A stretch of 64,000 bases of DNA. Origin: Lachnospiraceae bacterium UBA7093 (GTDB lineage: Bacteria; Bacillota; Clostridia; Lachnospirales; Lachnospiraceae). Shown piece by piece: positions 52,196 through 60,699 of this stretch (within the stretch, counting starts at the first letter, position 1; every line of letters begins with the position of its first letter). Under the pieces are notes generated by a model. It was not told the DNA's origin, ran no database searches, and saw nothing but the letters and a program-made list of their open reading frames with translations. The DNA lies in the NCBI GenBank assembly GCA_002492465.1, contig DKYT01000067.1, positions 3,243-67,242 of the forward strand. Direction: 5' to 3'. The position numbers were made by a program, and so were the translations under genes.

Positions 52196-52930
52196 ATGAA
52201 TACAGTAGAACAGAAGCGGTCAATGACGGCAGGAAGTGCGGATATGATATATTGTGTGGAAGATGATAGCGGCGTGCGGGATCTGATGTTGTATACTTTA
52301 AATTCCTCCGGTTTTGAGGCGAAGGGTTTTATGGACGGCAACAGTCTCTTTGACGCCTTGAAAACAGAGACGCCTCAATTGATCATGCTCGATATTATGC
52401 TCCCGGGGGAAGATGGAATTTCCATTTTGAAGAAGCTGCGCAGAAAGCCGGATACGGCGGATATCCCCGTTATTATGGCAACGGCAAAGGGAACAGAGTA
52501 TGACAAGGTAATCGGACTGGATATGGGGGCGGATGATTATCTTGCAAAACCCTTTGGCATGATGGAAATGATCTCCCGGATCAGGGCGGTACTTCGGCGT
52601 ACCCATCCCAAAGTGACAGAGCGCCTTTTACACATCGGCAGTCTGGAACTGAATCCGGAAACCTACGCCGTGCTTGCAGACAGCATGCCCATCAGCCTGA
52701 CGCGTAAGGAATATCAGCTGCTTCGCATTCTTATGGAAAATCCCGGAAGAGTATTTACCCGTGACCAGCTCCTTGAGATCGTGTGGGGAGTGGATTATAC
52801 AGGGGAGACCCGGACGGTAGACGTTCACATTGGAACGTTGCGTATGAAGCTTGGAACGTGCGGCGATTACATTGAAACGATCCGGGGCGTGGGATATCGG
52901 ATGATAAAGGGGGCAGGAGAACAGTTATGA
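52196..52930 (+). CDS. PhoP/PhoB-like response regulator
   Basis: A 244-residue OmpR-family regulator. The receiver domain has YCVEDD, phosphorylated D66 (LIMLDIMLPGEDG) and the lysine in YLAKPFGMMEM. The winged helix ends in IRGVGYRM. ATG 52196 follows GGAAGG but adds ~16 residues before the receiver; ATG 52244 is an alternative. It lies four bases after the cotransporter gene and overlaps the kinase start by four bases, so the three are one operon. A phosphate role is inferred from context. Confidence 0.92.
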   Translation: MNTVEQKRSMTAGSADMIYCVEDDSGVRDLMLYTLNSSGFEAKGFMDGNSLFDALKTETPQLIMLDIMLPGEDGISILKKLRRKPDTADIPVIMATAKGTEYDKVIGLDMGADDYLAKPFGMMEMISRIRAVLRRTHPKVTERLLHIGSLELNPETYAVLADSMPISLTRKEYQLLRILMENPGRVFTRDQLLEIVWGVDYTGETRTVDVHIGTLRMKLGTCGDYIETIRGVGYRMIKGAGEQL

Positions 52931-54270
52931 TAAAACGTATTTTTCATTCCATCTGTTTGGTTTCTCTTACAGCTTTTCTTGCTTCAATCGTGCTGTTTAT
53001 GGGCATATTGTATGAATATTTTTCCAATGTCCAACAGGCGCAGCTTAAAATGCAGACAAACCTTGCGGCGCAGGGCGTTACAAATCAGGGAATTGATTTT
53101 TTCCATGATTTGCAGGTGACCGATTACCGCATTACATGGATCGATGAGAACGGCAAGGTTTTGTATGACAGCAGATCTGACACCGCAGAGATGGAAAATC
53201 ATTTGGAGCGGGAGGAGGTAAAGGAGGCGATTGTCCATGGTTATGGAGAAAGCAGAAGGTATTCCATAACCCTGTTTGAACGTTCCCTGTACTGCGCCCA
53301 GAGACTGAAAAATGGCACGATACTCCGCCTGTCTATTCCGCAAAGCTCTGTTTTGACGCTTCTGCTTGGCATGGCGCAGCCCATCTGCCTTATATTTGTC
53401 GTAATACTGATTTTTTCAGTTGTGCTTGCTATGCGGGTTTCAAAAAAAATTGTTGATCCCATTAATGAAATGAATCTTGACCAGTCGGTGCCCAATGAGG
53501 AATATGAGGAGCTTACTCCTTTCATAGAGCGGATTAACAGCCAGCAGACGTTGCTGCGCAGGCAGCAGGAGGCGCTTTTTCAGGCGGAGCAGATGCGGCG
53601 GGAGTTTACGGCGAATGTTTCTCACGAATTGAAAACGCCTCTCCATACTATTTCCGGATATGCCGAACTTTTGAAAAATAATATGGTCCAGGAAAACGAT
53701 GTGATTCCTTTTTCCAGGAAGATCTATGATGAGGCGCAGCGGATGATCCGGCTTGTTGAGGATATTATCAGCCTTTCCCATCTGGACGAGGGGGCAAAGG
53801 ATATGCAGTATGAAAATGTAGATCTGTATGAACTGGCGGTAAATGCAGTTAAAAGCCTGGAGCCAGAGGCGGAGACGGCACATGTGACTTTGGAAGTGTC
53901 CGGTGTATCCGCGCCTTTTTGGGGTATTGGGCAGCTTTTGTACAGCATTATTTATAATCTCATCGATAATGGAATTAAGTATAATAGAGAAAACGGGAAA
54001 GTGATGATAAGCATACAGAGCTTTGATACGGAGGCAGTGATTTCCGTCAGGGATACGGGAATAGGCATTGCCGGCGAGCATCAGGAACGGATTTTTGAAC
54101 GGTTTTACCGGGTGGATAAGAGCCGCTCGAAGGAAGTGGGAGGAACCGGACTGGGGCTTTCCATTGTGAAGCATGGCGTGAAGATACACAACGGGCAGGT
54201 TGAAGTACACAGTGCCATGGGGAAGGGGACGGAGATTGTGGTTCGGTTCCCGAAAAACTTTGATGAATGA
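52927..54270 (+). CDS. PhoR-like sensor histidine kinase
   Basis: A 447-residue kinase with spans at ~5-27 and ~150-168, an extracellular sensor region between them, and a degenerate HAMP linker. H233 (ANVSHELKTPLHTISGYAE) is the phosphorylation site. The ATPase domain has NLIDNGIKYN, VRDTGIGIAGEHQERIFERFYRVDKSRSKEVGGTGLGLSIVKH. This is the classic PhoR/WalK-like arrangement. It overlaps the regulator gene by four bases (ATGA). Confidence 0.93.
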   Translation: MIKRIFHSICLVSLTAFLASIVLFMGILYEYFSNVQQAQLKMQTNLAAQGVTNQGIDFFHDLQVTDYRITWIDENGKVLYDSRSDTAEMENHLEREEVKEAIVHGYGESRRYSITLFERSLYCAQRLKNGTILRLSIPQSSVLTLLLGMAQPICLIFVVILIFSVVLAMRVSKKIVDPINEMNLDQSVPNEEYEELTPFIERINSQQTLLRRQQEALFQAEQMRREFTANVSHELKTPLHTISGYAELLKNNMVQENDVIPFSRKIYDEAQRMIRLVEDIISLSHLDEGAKDMQYENVDLYELAVNAVKSLEPEAETAHVTLEVSGVSAPFWGIGQLLYSIIYNLIDNGIKYNRENGKVMISIQSFDTEAVISVRDTGIGIAGEHQERIFERFYRVDKSRSKEVGGTGLGLSIVKHGVKIHNGQVEVHSAMGKGTEIVVRFPKNFDE

Positions 54271-54350
54271 AAGTGTTACTTTCAGCAAAAGGGGAGTGAT
54301 TGACAATGTAAACAAATTGGTATACTATATAAATGAAGGAAGGTGAAATT

Positions 54351-54623
54351 ATGGCGACTGTACAAACGCAGATAAGAATAGAGGAAGATGTTAAAAAACA
54401 GGCGGTAGAATTATTTAGTCAGCTTGGAATTGACATGTCCAGTGCGGTGAATATGTTTTTAAGACAGGCTATCATGCGTGGCGGACTTCCTTTTAGTGTG
54501 GAAATTCCTCGATATAAACAGGAAGTGATAGAAGCTATGGAAGAGGCAAAACAGATTAGCAGAGATCCGAATACCAAGAGATATGGTAGTTTTGCGGAAG
54601 CGCTGGAGGACATTGATTTATGA
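54351..54623 (+). CDS. RelB/DinJ family antitoxin
   Basis: A 90-residue ribbon-helix-helix antitoxin: TVQTQIRIEEDVKKQAVELFSQLGIDMSSAVNMFLRQAIMRGGLPF is the DinJ/RelB DNA-binding domain, followed by an acidic toxin-binding tail. I start at ATG 54351, after GAAGGTGAAATT. A promoter-like TTGACA (54300-54305) and TATACT (54321-54326, short spacer) precede it. Its stop overlaps the toxin start by four bases. Confidence 0.92.
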   Translation: MATVQTQIRIEEDVKKQAVELFSQLGIDMSSAVNMFLRQAIMRGGLPFSVEIPRYKQEVIEAMEEAKQISRDPNTKRYGSFAEALEDIDL

Positions 54624-54901
54624 AATATGAATTGGTCCTTACAGGGAAATTCAAAAGAGGATTAAAACTTGCTAAGAGGCGGGGACTAAATATTTCTTTA
54701 TTGGAAGATATTGTAGAAAAATTATTGCATAAAATTCCTTTGGATGAGAAAAATAGAGACCATGCACTTAGCGGAAATTATAAAGGTTATCGTGAATGTC
54801 ATATCCAACCAAACTGGTTATTGATATATCTGATAGAAGACGATATATTGACATTGACGTTGATTGACACAGGCACACATGCAGATTTGTTTGATGAATA
54901 G
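54620..54901 (+). CDS. YafQ/RelE family mRNA interferase toxin
   Basis: A 93-residue toxin expected to cleave mRNA at the ribosome. The conserved blocks are LTGKFKRGLKLAKRRGLN, the central RDHALSGNYKGYRECHIQPNWLLIYLIEDD with the HALxGxxxGxRExHI signature of YafQ, and the C-terminal LTLIDTGTHADLF carrying the catalytic-type histidine. It is translationally coupled to the RelB-type antitoxin. Confidence 0.93.
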   Translation: MKYELVLTGKFKRGLKLAKRRGLNISLLEDIVEKLLHKIPLDEKNRDHALSGNYKGYRECHIQPNWLLIYLIEDDILTLTLIDTGTHADLFDE

Positions 54902-55062
54902 TTCGTTATATAAATGAAAGGAAACCCAATATCTCAAGGTTTTCTTTTTCTTACTGCGGAAGATGGGACTTGAAAACAGATATACGATAAACGGTTATCA
55001 AGACGTATAAATCATTCTCATCCATGGAAAAATAAGTATTATTTTTGCATGGAGAGAAGCAT

Positions 55063-55944
55063 ATGTATAACTTTTTTTATGGCTGGTATTTGAAATGCCA
55101 ATCCGATACGCAGACTCTGGCGATAATACCTGCTGTCCACACCGCGGGAACCAAGCGCACCTGTTCGATCCAGGTGATTACAGAGGATGACGCCTGGAAC
55201 GTTACGTTTGCGGCGGATGCATTTCAACGAAAAAAGGGGAAGCTTTTCATCGGAGAGAACCGATTCGGTGAAAAGGGGATTCGCCTGTCAATACACACGC
55301 CGCAGCTAACCATTAGGGGAAAACTGGATTTTGGACAGCTTTTACCATTGAAATATGATATTATGGGACCCTTTGCATTGGCGCCGTTCATGGAATGCCG
55401 CCACAGCGTGCGGAGTATGCGGCATTTGGTGACGGGAAATGTGCGCATCAATGGGAAAAAATATTCTTTTCAAAATGCCTGGGGCTATTGGGAAGGTGAC
55501 CGGGGGCGATCTTTCCCGAAAGAGTATATATGGACGCAATGCCTTTTTGGGGGCGGGTCGCTCATGCTGTCAGTGGCGGATATTCCTATGGCAGGGATTC
55601 ATTTTACCGGTATCATAGGCGTTGTATTATGGCAGGGAAAAGAATATAGAATCGCAACTTATCTGGGAGCCAGAGTGGTTCAAATTCATAATAAGAAAGT
55701 TCGTATTGTACAGGGCGATTTGGAATTGGAGGCATGGCTGTTGGAAGCATCTGAACGCCCTCTTAAAGCGCCTACAAAGGGAAATATGGTAAGGACAATT
55801 CATGAAAGCGCATCCTGTCGGGCTTTTTATCGATTTCGCAAAAAAGGCTGTACCCTGTTTGACTTTGAAACAGACAGGGCTTCTTTTGAATTTGAATATT
55901 TTCATTTTTGCCAGCAGTCAGAAGAAGATCCAAGGAAGGTGTAA
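55063..55944 (+). CDS. Tocopherol cyclase-like family protein
   Basis: A 293-residue protein resembling the C-terminal lipocalin-like domain of the tocopherol cyclase family. Visible hallmarks are NFFYGWYLKCQS near the start, LPLKYDIMGPFALAPFMECRHSV, and SFQNAWGYWEGDRGRSFPKEYIWTQC, where the family keeps a Trp/Glu-rich pocket. Tocopherol itself is not made by such bacteria, so the substrate here is unknown. I start at ATG 55063; the frame extends to 55045. A hydrolase gene follows five bases after its stop. Confidence 0.75.
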   Translation: MYNFFYGWYLKCQSDTQTLAIIPAVHTAGTKRTCSIQVITEDDAWNVTFAADAFQRKKGKLFIGENRFGEKGIRLSIHTPQLTIRGKLDFGQLLPLKYDIMGPFALAPFMECRHSVRSMRHLVTGNVRINGKKYSFQNAWGYWEGDRGRSFPKEYIWTQCLFGGGSLMLSVADIPMAGIHFTGIIGVVLWQGKEYRIATYLGARVVQIHNKKVRIVQGDLELEAWLLEASERPLKAPTKGNMVRTIHESASCRAFYRFRKKGCTLFDFETDRASFEFEYFHFCQQSEEDPRKV

Positions 55945-55949
55945 ACGTT

Positions 55950-56912
55950 ATGAAAAAAGGTAAAAAAGTTTTGAAAATATTTTTAATTGTCGCGGTTGTA
56001 TTGATTTTACTGCTGGCGGCAATATACATAAATCACCAAATCCACTTAAAAAAGGAATCTGAGCTTCTTGCACCTCTTGGACAGATGGTTGAGGTTGACG
56101 GACACAATATGAGCGTTTATATTGAGGGAAAAGGAGAAACAACGCTTGTTTTTATGTCAGGCGGCGGCACCTGTTCTCCCATATTGGATTTTAAATCGCT
56201 TTACTCCCTTTTGAGCAATCACTATAAAATTGCAGTGGTTGAAAAGTTCGGATATGGTTTTAGCGACGTGGTGGATAAAAGCAGAGACATTGATTCTATT
56301 CTGGAAGATACCCGGGCGGCGCTTGCATTGGCAGGACTGGATGCCCCCTATGTGCTTTGCCCCCATTCCATGTCAGGGCTTGAGGCATTATATTGGGCGC
56401 AGAAATATCCGGATGAAGTATCGGCAATTATCGGTCTTGACATGGTGGTGCCCCAGTACTATGAAGATATGGATATTAATATTTCTCTTATGGAACTTGC
56501 AAGCGCTGCGGCAGACTTTGGCGTTACCCGTCTGATACCCGGCATTTCAGAAAGCGAAGCCATAAAGCACGGCACATTATCCGATGAAGAAAAAGAAATC
56601 TACAAAGCCGTTTTTTACAGCCGAACTGCAACGGTGACCATGATAAATGAAACAAAATCGGTGAAGGGAAATGCAGAAATAGTCAATGGTATGGAAACGC
56701 CTCAACTTCCCATGCTTTTATTCCTTTCAGACGGTTCAGGAGGAACCGGTTTTGATAAAGAAACATGGCGGGAAATCCCCATTGCATATATTTCCCATGT
56801 AAAGGGAGGACAATATATAGAATTAGACTGCCCACATTATATTCACAATTATGAGTATACAGTAATCAGCCAGCGTATGATGGAATTCCTGACAGACCAG
56901 GGATGGTTTTGA
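55950..56912 (+). CDS. Membrane-anchored alpha/beta hydrolase
   Basis: A 320-residue hydrolase with one N-terminal span (~8-27). The fold shows VDGHNMSVYIEGKGETTLVFMSGGGTCSP (oxyanion region), the nucleophile elbow PHSMSG instead of the usual GxSxG, and a final HY-containing DCPHYIHNYE segment for the catalytic histidine. The start at 55950 follows AAGGAAGGTG; the frame extends upstream into the previous gene. Substrate unknown. Confidence 0.83.
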   Translation: MKKGKKVLKIFLIVAVVLILLLAAIYINHQIHLKKESELLAPLGQMVEVDGHNMSVYIEGKGETTLVFMSGGGTCSPILDFKSLYSLLSNHYKIAVVEKFGYGFSDVVDKSRDIDSILEDTRAALALAGLDAPYVLCPHSMSGLEALYWAQKYPDEVSAIIGLDMVVPQYYEDMDINISLMELASAAADFGVTRLIPGISESEAIKHGTLSDEEKEIYKAVFYSRTATVTMINETKSVKGNAEIVNGMETPQLPMLLFLSDGSGGTGFDKETWREIPIAYISHVKGGQYIELDCPHYIHNYEYTVISQRMMEFLTDQGWF

Positions 56913-56953
56913 GAGGGAAAAACAGAGGAAACGAAAGAGAGGGAGGAGGAGAA

Positions 56954-57160
56954 ATGAATCAGGAAAGCAGAATCGACAGGTTTGAAAAAATGTTAACGGC
57001 AGTACAGGAAAATTATGACCGGACTGATGGTAAAATGAAACAGCTGAAGGCGGAAGGGAAAGAAAAATCAGCAACCTACAGACAGCTTATGGGCAGTAAA
57101 ATGCAGTACCAGAATATGCTGTCCATGTATCGACTGTATGGTTTGATCGAGGAAAAATGA
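56954..57160 (+). CDS. Small helical protein, function unknown (68 aa)
   Basis: A 68-residue charged, probably coiled-coil protein (MNQESRIDRFEKMLTAVQENYDRTDGKMKQLKAEGKEKSATYRQ). Start ATG 56954 has GGGAGGAGGAGAA upstream. The stop overlaps the DUF1905 gene by four bases. This pairing suggests a joint role, but I do not recognise the family. Confidence 0.6.
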   Translation: MNQESRIDRFEKMLTAVQENYDRTDGKMKQLKAEGKEKSATYRQLMGSKMQYQNMLSMYRLYGLIEEK

Positions 57161-57444
57161 AAGGTAATATATACAGGTTTCAATCTAAAATTTACCTGGT
57201 TCCTGAAAAAGGAGGAGCGTATATTAAATTTCCATATGATATCCGTAAAGAGTTTGGTAAAGGAAGAGTCAAAGTCCATGTAACCTTTGACGGGATCCCG
57301 TATGAGGGAAGCATCGTAAATATGGGAATAAAAAATGCAGACGGCAGCATCTGCTATATCATTGGAATGTTGAAATCCATTCGTGAACAGCTGGGCAAGT
57401 CTGAAGGTGATGAGGTGGAGGTAACTGTCCGGGAAAGAGCGTAA
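57157..57444 (+). CDS. DUF1905 domain protein
   Basis: A 95-residue protein matching DUF1905: YIKFPYDIRKEFGKGRVKVHVTFDGIPYEGSIVNMG, then YIIGMLKSIREQLGKSEGDEVEVTV. The small beta-barrel resembles AbrB-like folds, but the function is unknown. Translation is coupled to the upstream 68-residue protein through an ATGA overlap. Confidence 0.85.
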   Translation: MKGNIYRFQSKIYLVPEKGGAYIKFPYDIRKEFGKGRVKVHVTFDGIPYEGSIVNMGIKNADGSICYIIGMLKSIREQLGKSEGDEVEVTVRERA

Positions 57445-57488
57445 ACGGATGAAAACATCAAGGAAAGATCTAAGTAAGGAGGAAGCGT

Positions 57489-57872
57489 ATGCAGGTAGAA
57501 CATATTGCAATGTATGTAAATGAGCTGGAGCAGGCAAGAGATTTTTTTGTGAAATACTTTAATGCGGTATCGAATGAAGGGTATCATAATAAAACGACAA
57601 ATTTCCGCTCCTATTTTTTAAGTTTTGAAGGCGGGGCAAGGATTGAAATTATGAATAAACCGGGTATGTGCGATCATAAGAAGGAACTGGCACGTACCGG
57701 CTATGTCCATATCGCTTTTAGCGCAGGAAGCAAGGAAGCGGTTGATGGGCTTACAGAGCGGTTAAAAAAGGATGGATTCCATGTAATCAGCGGTCCCAGG
57801 ACAACAGGCGATGGATATTATGAAAGCTGTATTGTGGGGATTGAGGGAAATCAAATTGAAATCACGGTGTGA
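57489..57872 (+). CDS. VOC family (glyoxalase-like) protein
   Basis: A 127-residue vicinal-oxygen-chelate protein. It starts with VEHIAMYVNELEQARDFFVKYFNA, the first beta-alpha unit with the metal-ligand His, continues with ARIEIMNKPGM and HIAFSAGSKEAV, and ends with GDGYYESCIVGIEGNQIEITV, giving the expected H/E ligand spacing. Members include lactoylglutathione lyases and antibiotic-resistance proteins; the substrate is not evident. Ribosome site AAGGAGGAAG. Confidence 0.9.
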   Translation: MQVEHIAMYVNELEQARDFFVKYFNAVSNEGYHNKTTNFRSYFLSFEGGARIEIMNKPGMCDHKKELARTGYVHIAFSAGSKEAVDGLTERLKKDGFHVISGPRTTGDGYYESCIVGIEGNQIEITV

Positions 57873-57879
57873 AATTACT

Positions 57880-58755
57880 TTGAATATACCCAAATTTAAG
57901 ATACCAACTAATATATGTTTTTTATTCCTTCTTTGTATTATTTTGTGTGCCTGCCAGAGAAATAATAGCGAAGAGATCACGCCCCAGCCGCCTGTTCAGG
58001 ATGAAAAAACGCCCCGGCAGGTGCTGGAAGAACAAGTAATAGACGATACCCATGACGCTTTTCTGGTGGATACCAAGGGGGAGGCAGGAGAAGTTCTGGT
58101 AACGGTGGAACTGGATGAAAATCACGTGCCGGAGGATTTTGATGCCATGCTGCACTTTAAGGTATGGAACCCCGATTCTATGGAAGCACCCTTCCAAACG
58201 ATGGATGCAGCGTCTAATTGCTTTCATCGCTCCACCATTATGGACGCCAACTTTGACGGTTACATGGACTTTAGCTATACCTATGCCATGGGGAACCAGC
58301 CATATTACGACCATCTTTGGATTTGGCAGGAAGAGCAGAAACAGTTTGTGGAGGTGCCGGAATTTGACGTAATCTCTGTGCCTGACCTGAATGAGGAAAC
58401 GAAAACCATCTATGGGTTTAACAGGAGCAGCGCAATGGGGACGGGAGTACATACTTTTCATCAGTGGATAGAGGAAGAGCTGGTTTGCGTGCGCCGTATA
58501 CAGATTGACCGGGATTCACAAAATGATTGTTTAATAGTTACGGTTATGGACCGTATTGATCATGAGCTGGTGGAAGTGTACCGCAATACCTTTCCGCCAG
58601 ATTCCACGGAACATTTGGACGAATCTATGAAATGGTGTGATTTGGATTATCATGGTTTATCAGGTGAAGATGCAATAAAAGATATAGTGGGCATGGTCAA
58701 GAGTGAAATGAGTCAATTGAAGGTTAAGTATACTGAGATCGCAGGAATAATATGA
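57880..58755 (+). CDS. Lipoprotein with a beta-propeller/VCBS-like domain, function unknown
   Basis: About 291 residues if started at TTG 57880; the same frame runs back to 57811 inside the VOC gene and the true start is uncertain. A hydrophobic signal (ICFLFLLCIILCACQ) with lipobox-like LCAC indicates a lipid-anchored surface protein. The centre has TIMDANFDGYMDFSYTYAMGNQPYYDHLWIW, matching XAC2610/FG-GAP-like repeats. No catalytic motif is visible. A hairpin at about 58737-58770 may end transcription. Confidence 0.65.
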   Translation: MNIPKFKIPTNICFLFLLCIILCACQRNNSEEITPQPPVQDEKTPRQVLEEQVIDDTHDAFLVDTKGEAGEVLVTVELDENHVPEDFDAMLHFKVWNPDSMEAPFQTMDAASNCFHRSTIMDANFDGYMDFSYTYAMGNQPYYDHLWIWQEEQKQFVEVPEFDVISVPDLNEETKTIYGFNRSSAMGTGVHTFHQWIEEELVCVRRIQIDRDSQNDCLIVTVMDRIDHELVEVYRNTFPPDSTEHLDESMKWCDLDYHGLSGEDAIKDIVGMVKSEMSQLKVKYTEIAGII

Positions 58756-58773
58756 TTTCTGCGGTCTAACTAT

Positions 58774-59181
58774 GTGAAGCAAGATCTTGTTGTTTATGAG
58801 AGTCTGGATCGGATAAAGTTGGATACCGGAAGAAGGTCGGCGCTTTTTGTAAGAACCGGGAATGAAGTCGAGTTAAAGGGCGTATCTAGTAAAATTAAGA
58901 TTAGCGAAGAAATTTCAGAAAATTTGCCTTTGCTGTCTTATCTTGGAATTACATATAATAAAATGAGATAATTTCTGATGCAATAGAGTGGTTTGAGGAG
59001 TCTATATAAAAACATAGGGTAAACGGATATAGCACAGAATTAACTTTATCAGAAGAGTCCAGCGGGACAAAAACTGTTTGGGTTATTGCCGTTTATTGCA
59101 AGAAGTCTTGTTATAGGAACAACATTAATAATTGATGAGCTGAATGCAAAATATGATAAGCCGGCTCACAGATTATGGTAG
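58774..59181 (+). pseudogene. Decayed AAA-family ATPase (RloA/AbiLi-like), frameshifted
   Basis: The region keeps the C-terminal half of an AAA ATPase broken into at least four frames. Piece 1 (58774-58968) includes SENLPLLSYLGITYNK. Piece 2 (58968-59006) reads IISDAIEWFEES. Piece 3 (59037-59072) reads ELTLSEESSGTK. Piece 4 (about 59074-59181) reads LFGLLPFIARSLVIGTTLIIDELNAKYDKP, an intact-looking Walker B. The pieces are in the right order for this family but no single frame joins them. An intact relative starts at 59317. Confidence 0.75.
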
Positions 59182-59316
59182 CGTTCGTTGCAAAACCTGT
59201 GTAAATGTGAAAAAATCTTACAAATAAATAAATTGTAGAGAAATGTATGACATAAATGATTGACATTAACGAAAAAATCACTTAAAATACTAAAAAGGAT
59301 AGCAAGGAGAAAAGTG

Positions 59317-60696
59317 ATGCTTATCAGATTTAACGTTAGAAATTTTTTATCATTCAATGAAAAAGAAGATGGAAAGACGGAAGAATTTTCTATGATTGCG
59401 GGCAAGGTTAGAAATAAAAAGGAGCATACCGGAGATGATGGAAATTTACGGCTCCTTAAATTTGCCGCTGTATTTGGTGCAAATGCATCCGGAAAGTCCA
59501 ATTTAGTACGGGCTATGGGCTTTATGCGCGATACGGTTATTGACGGGCTGCCAGATGGCTATACGGAGAAGTATTGCAAAACAGATCAAGATAATAAAGA
59601 AAAACCGAGCTATTTTGAAGTGGAAATTAAACTGAATGGAAAATATTATGCGTATGGTTTTGAGATTTTTTTGTGTAGGGGAGAATTCTGCTCAGAATGG
59701 CTGGTAGAACTGACTGCTGATAATAAGGAAAAGCTGATTTTCAGCAGAGACATTTTAGCAGGGGCATATGAGTTTGGCAATCCCTTGAATACAAAGGAAC
59801 TGCGGGAGAAAATGGATGTCTATGCCGAGGATATTCAAGATGATAATAGTGTGCTTTTTCTTTCTATTATGAATCGAAATAAAAAAAATCTTTATGAAAA
59901 ATATAAGAGGGCTTCAATATTAAGAGAAGTCTATTTGTGGATAGAAAGAGCGCTGGATATTAATTATCCTGACGAGCCGATTTCAAATTATTCTTATATG
60001 GCTGATACGAAAAATGTGAAAGAAATATGTAGTTTGATAGAAGCTTTTGGAACAGGAATAACAGGCTTTAAAATGGTGGATGTTCCAACGGAAAAGGTTT
60101 TGTCGCATTTACCGAAGGATGTAAAGGAAAGTGTGATAAAAAAGATTGAGAATTTGATTTCAGATGCACAGAAAAATCAGAACAAGCATATTAATGGTCT
60201 GATTATGCGCAGCCCAAGGGACTTCTTCATGTTGGAAATAAAGAATAACGATGTGGTTTGCAGAACAATACAATTTTCTCATAATAAAAAAGAAACACTA
60301 TATGAGATGGCGGAAGAATCTGATGGGACAGTTAGAATTTTGGACTTATTAGAGATTCTATTATCTGACGAGGGGAAGACTTATGTGATTGATGAATTGG
60401 ATAGGTGTCTTCACCCAAGTTTGACTTATAAATTTGTAGATTCCTATTTGCAGATGGCGGCAAAAAAGAATATTCAACTGATAGTTACGACACATGAGTC
60501 TCGATTGCTTGACTTCGATTTATTGCGCCGGGATGAAATATGGTTTGTAAATAAGCGGAAGAGTGGAGAGAGTGACATTTATTCTTTAGAAGAATACAAT
60601 GCCAGATTTGACCAAAAAATTGATAAGGCGTATTTAGAAGGACGTTATGGAGGTGTGCCGGTTTTCAGCACTGTATTTCCGATTAAGGAGGCATAG
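59317..60696 (+). CDS. AAA-family ATPase, AbiLi/RloA-like
   Basis: A 459-residue ATPase of the AAA_15/AAA_21 group. Walker A is FGANASGKSNLVRAM (about residues 51-65); the C-terminal half has EESDGTVRILDLLEILL (signature-like) and Walker B TYVIDELDRCLHPSLTYKF, then TTHESRLLD. I chose ATG 59317 (MLIRFNVRNFLSFNE), which gives the family's first strand and has AAGGAGAAAAGTG upstream. The RloB gene follows three bases later. Such RloA/RloB pairs correspond to the abortive-infection system AbiL, so a phage-defence role is likely. Confidence 0.88.
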   Translation: MLIRFNVRNFLSFNEKEDGKTEEFSMIAGKVRNKKEHTGDDGNLRLLKFAAVFGANASGKSNLVRAMGFMRDTVIDGLPDGYTEKYCKTDQDNKEKPSYFEVEIKLNGKYYAYGFEIFLCRGEFCSEWLVELTADNKEKLIFSRDILAGAYEFGNPLNTKELREKMDVYAEDIQDDNSVLFLSIMNRNKKNLYEKYKRASILREVYLWIERALDINYPDEPISNYSYMADTKNVKEICSLIEAFGTGITGFKMVDVPTEKVLSHLPKDVKESVIKKIENLISDAQKNQNKHINGLIMRSPRDFFMLEIKNNDVVCRTIQFSHNKKETLYEMAEESDGTVRILDLLEILLSDEGKTYVIDELDRCLHPSLTYKFVDSYLQMAAKKNIQLIVTTHESRLLDFDLLRRDEIWFVNKRKSGESDIYSLEEYNARFDQKIDKAYLEGRYGGVPVFSTVFPIKEA

Positions 60697-60699
60697 TGG

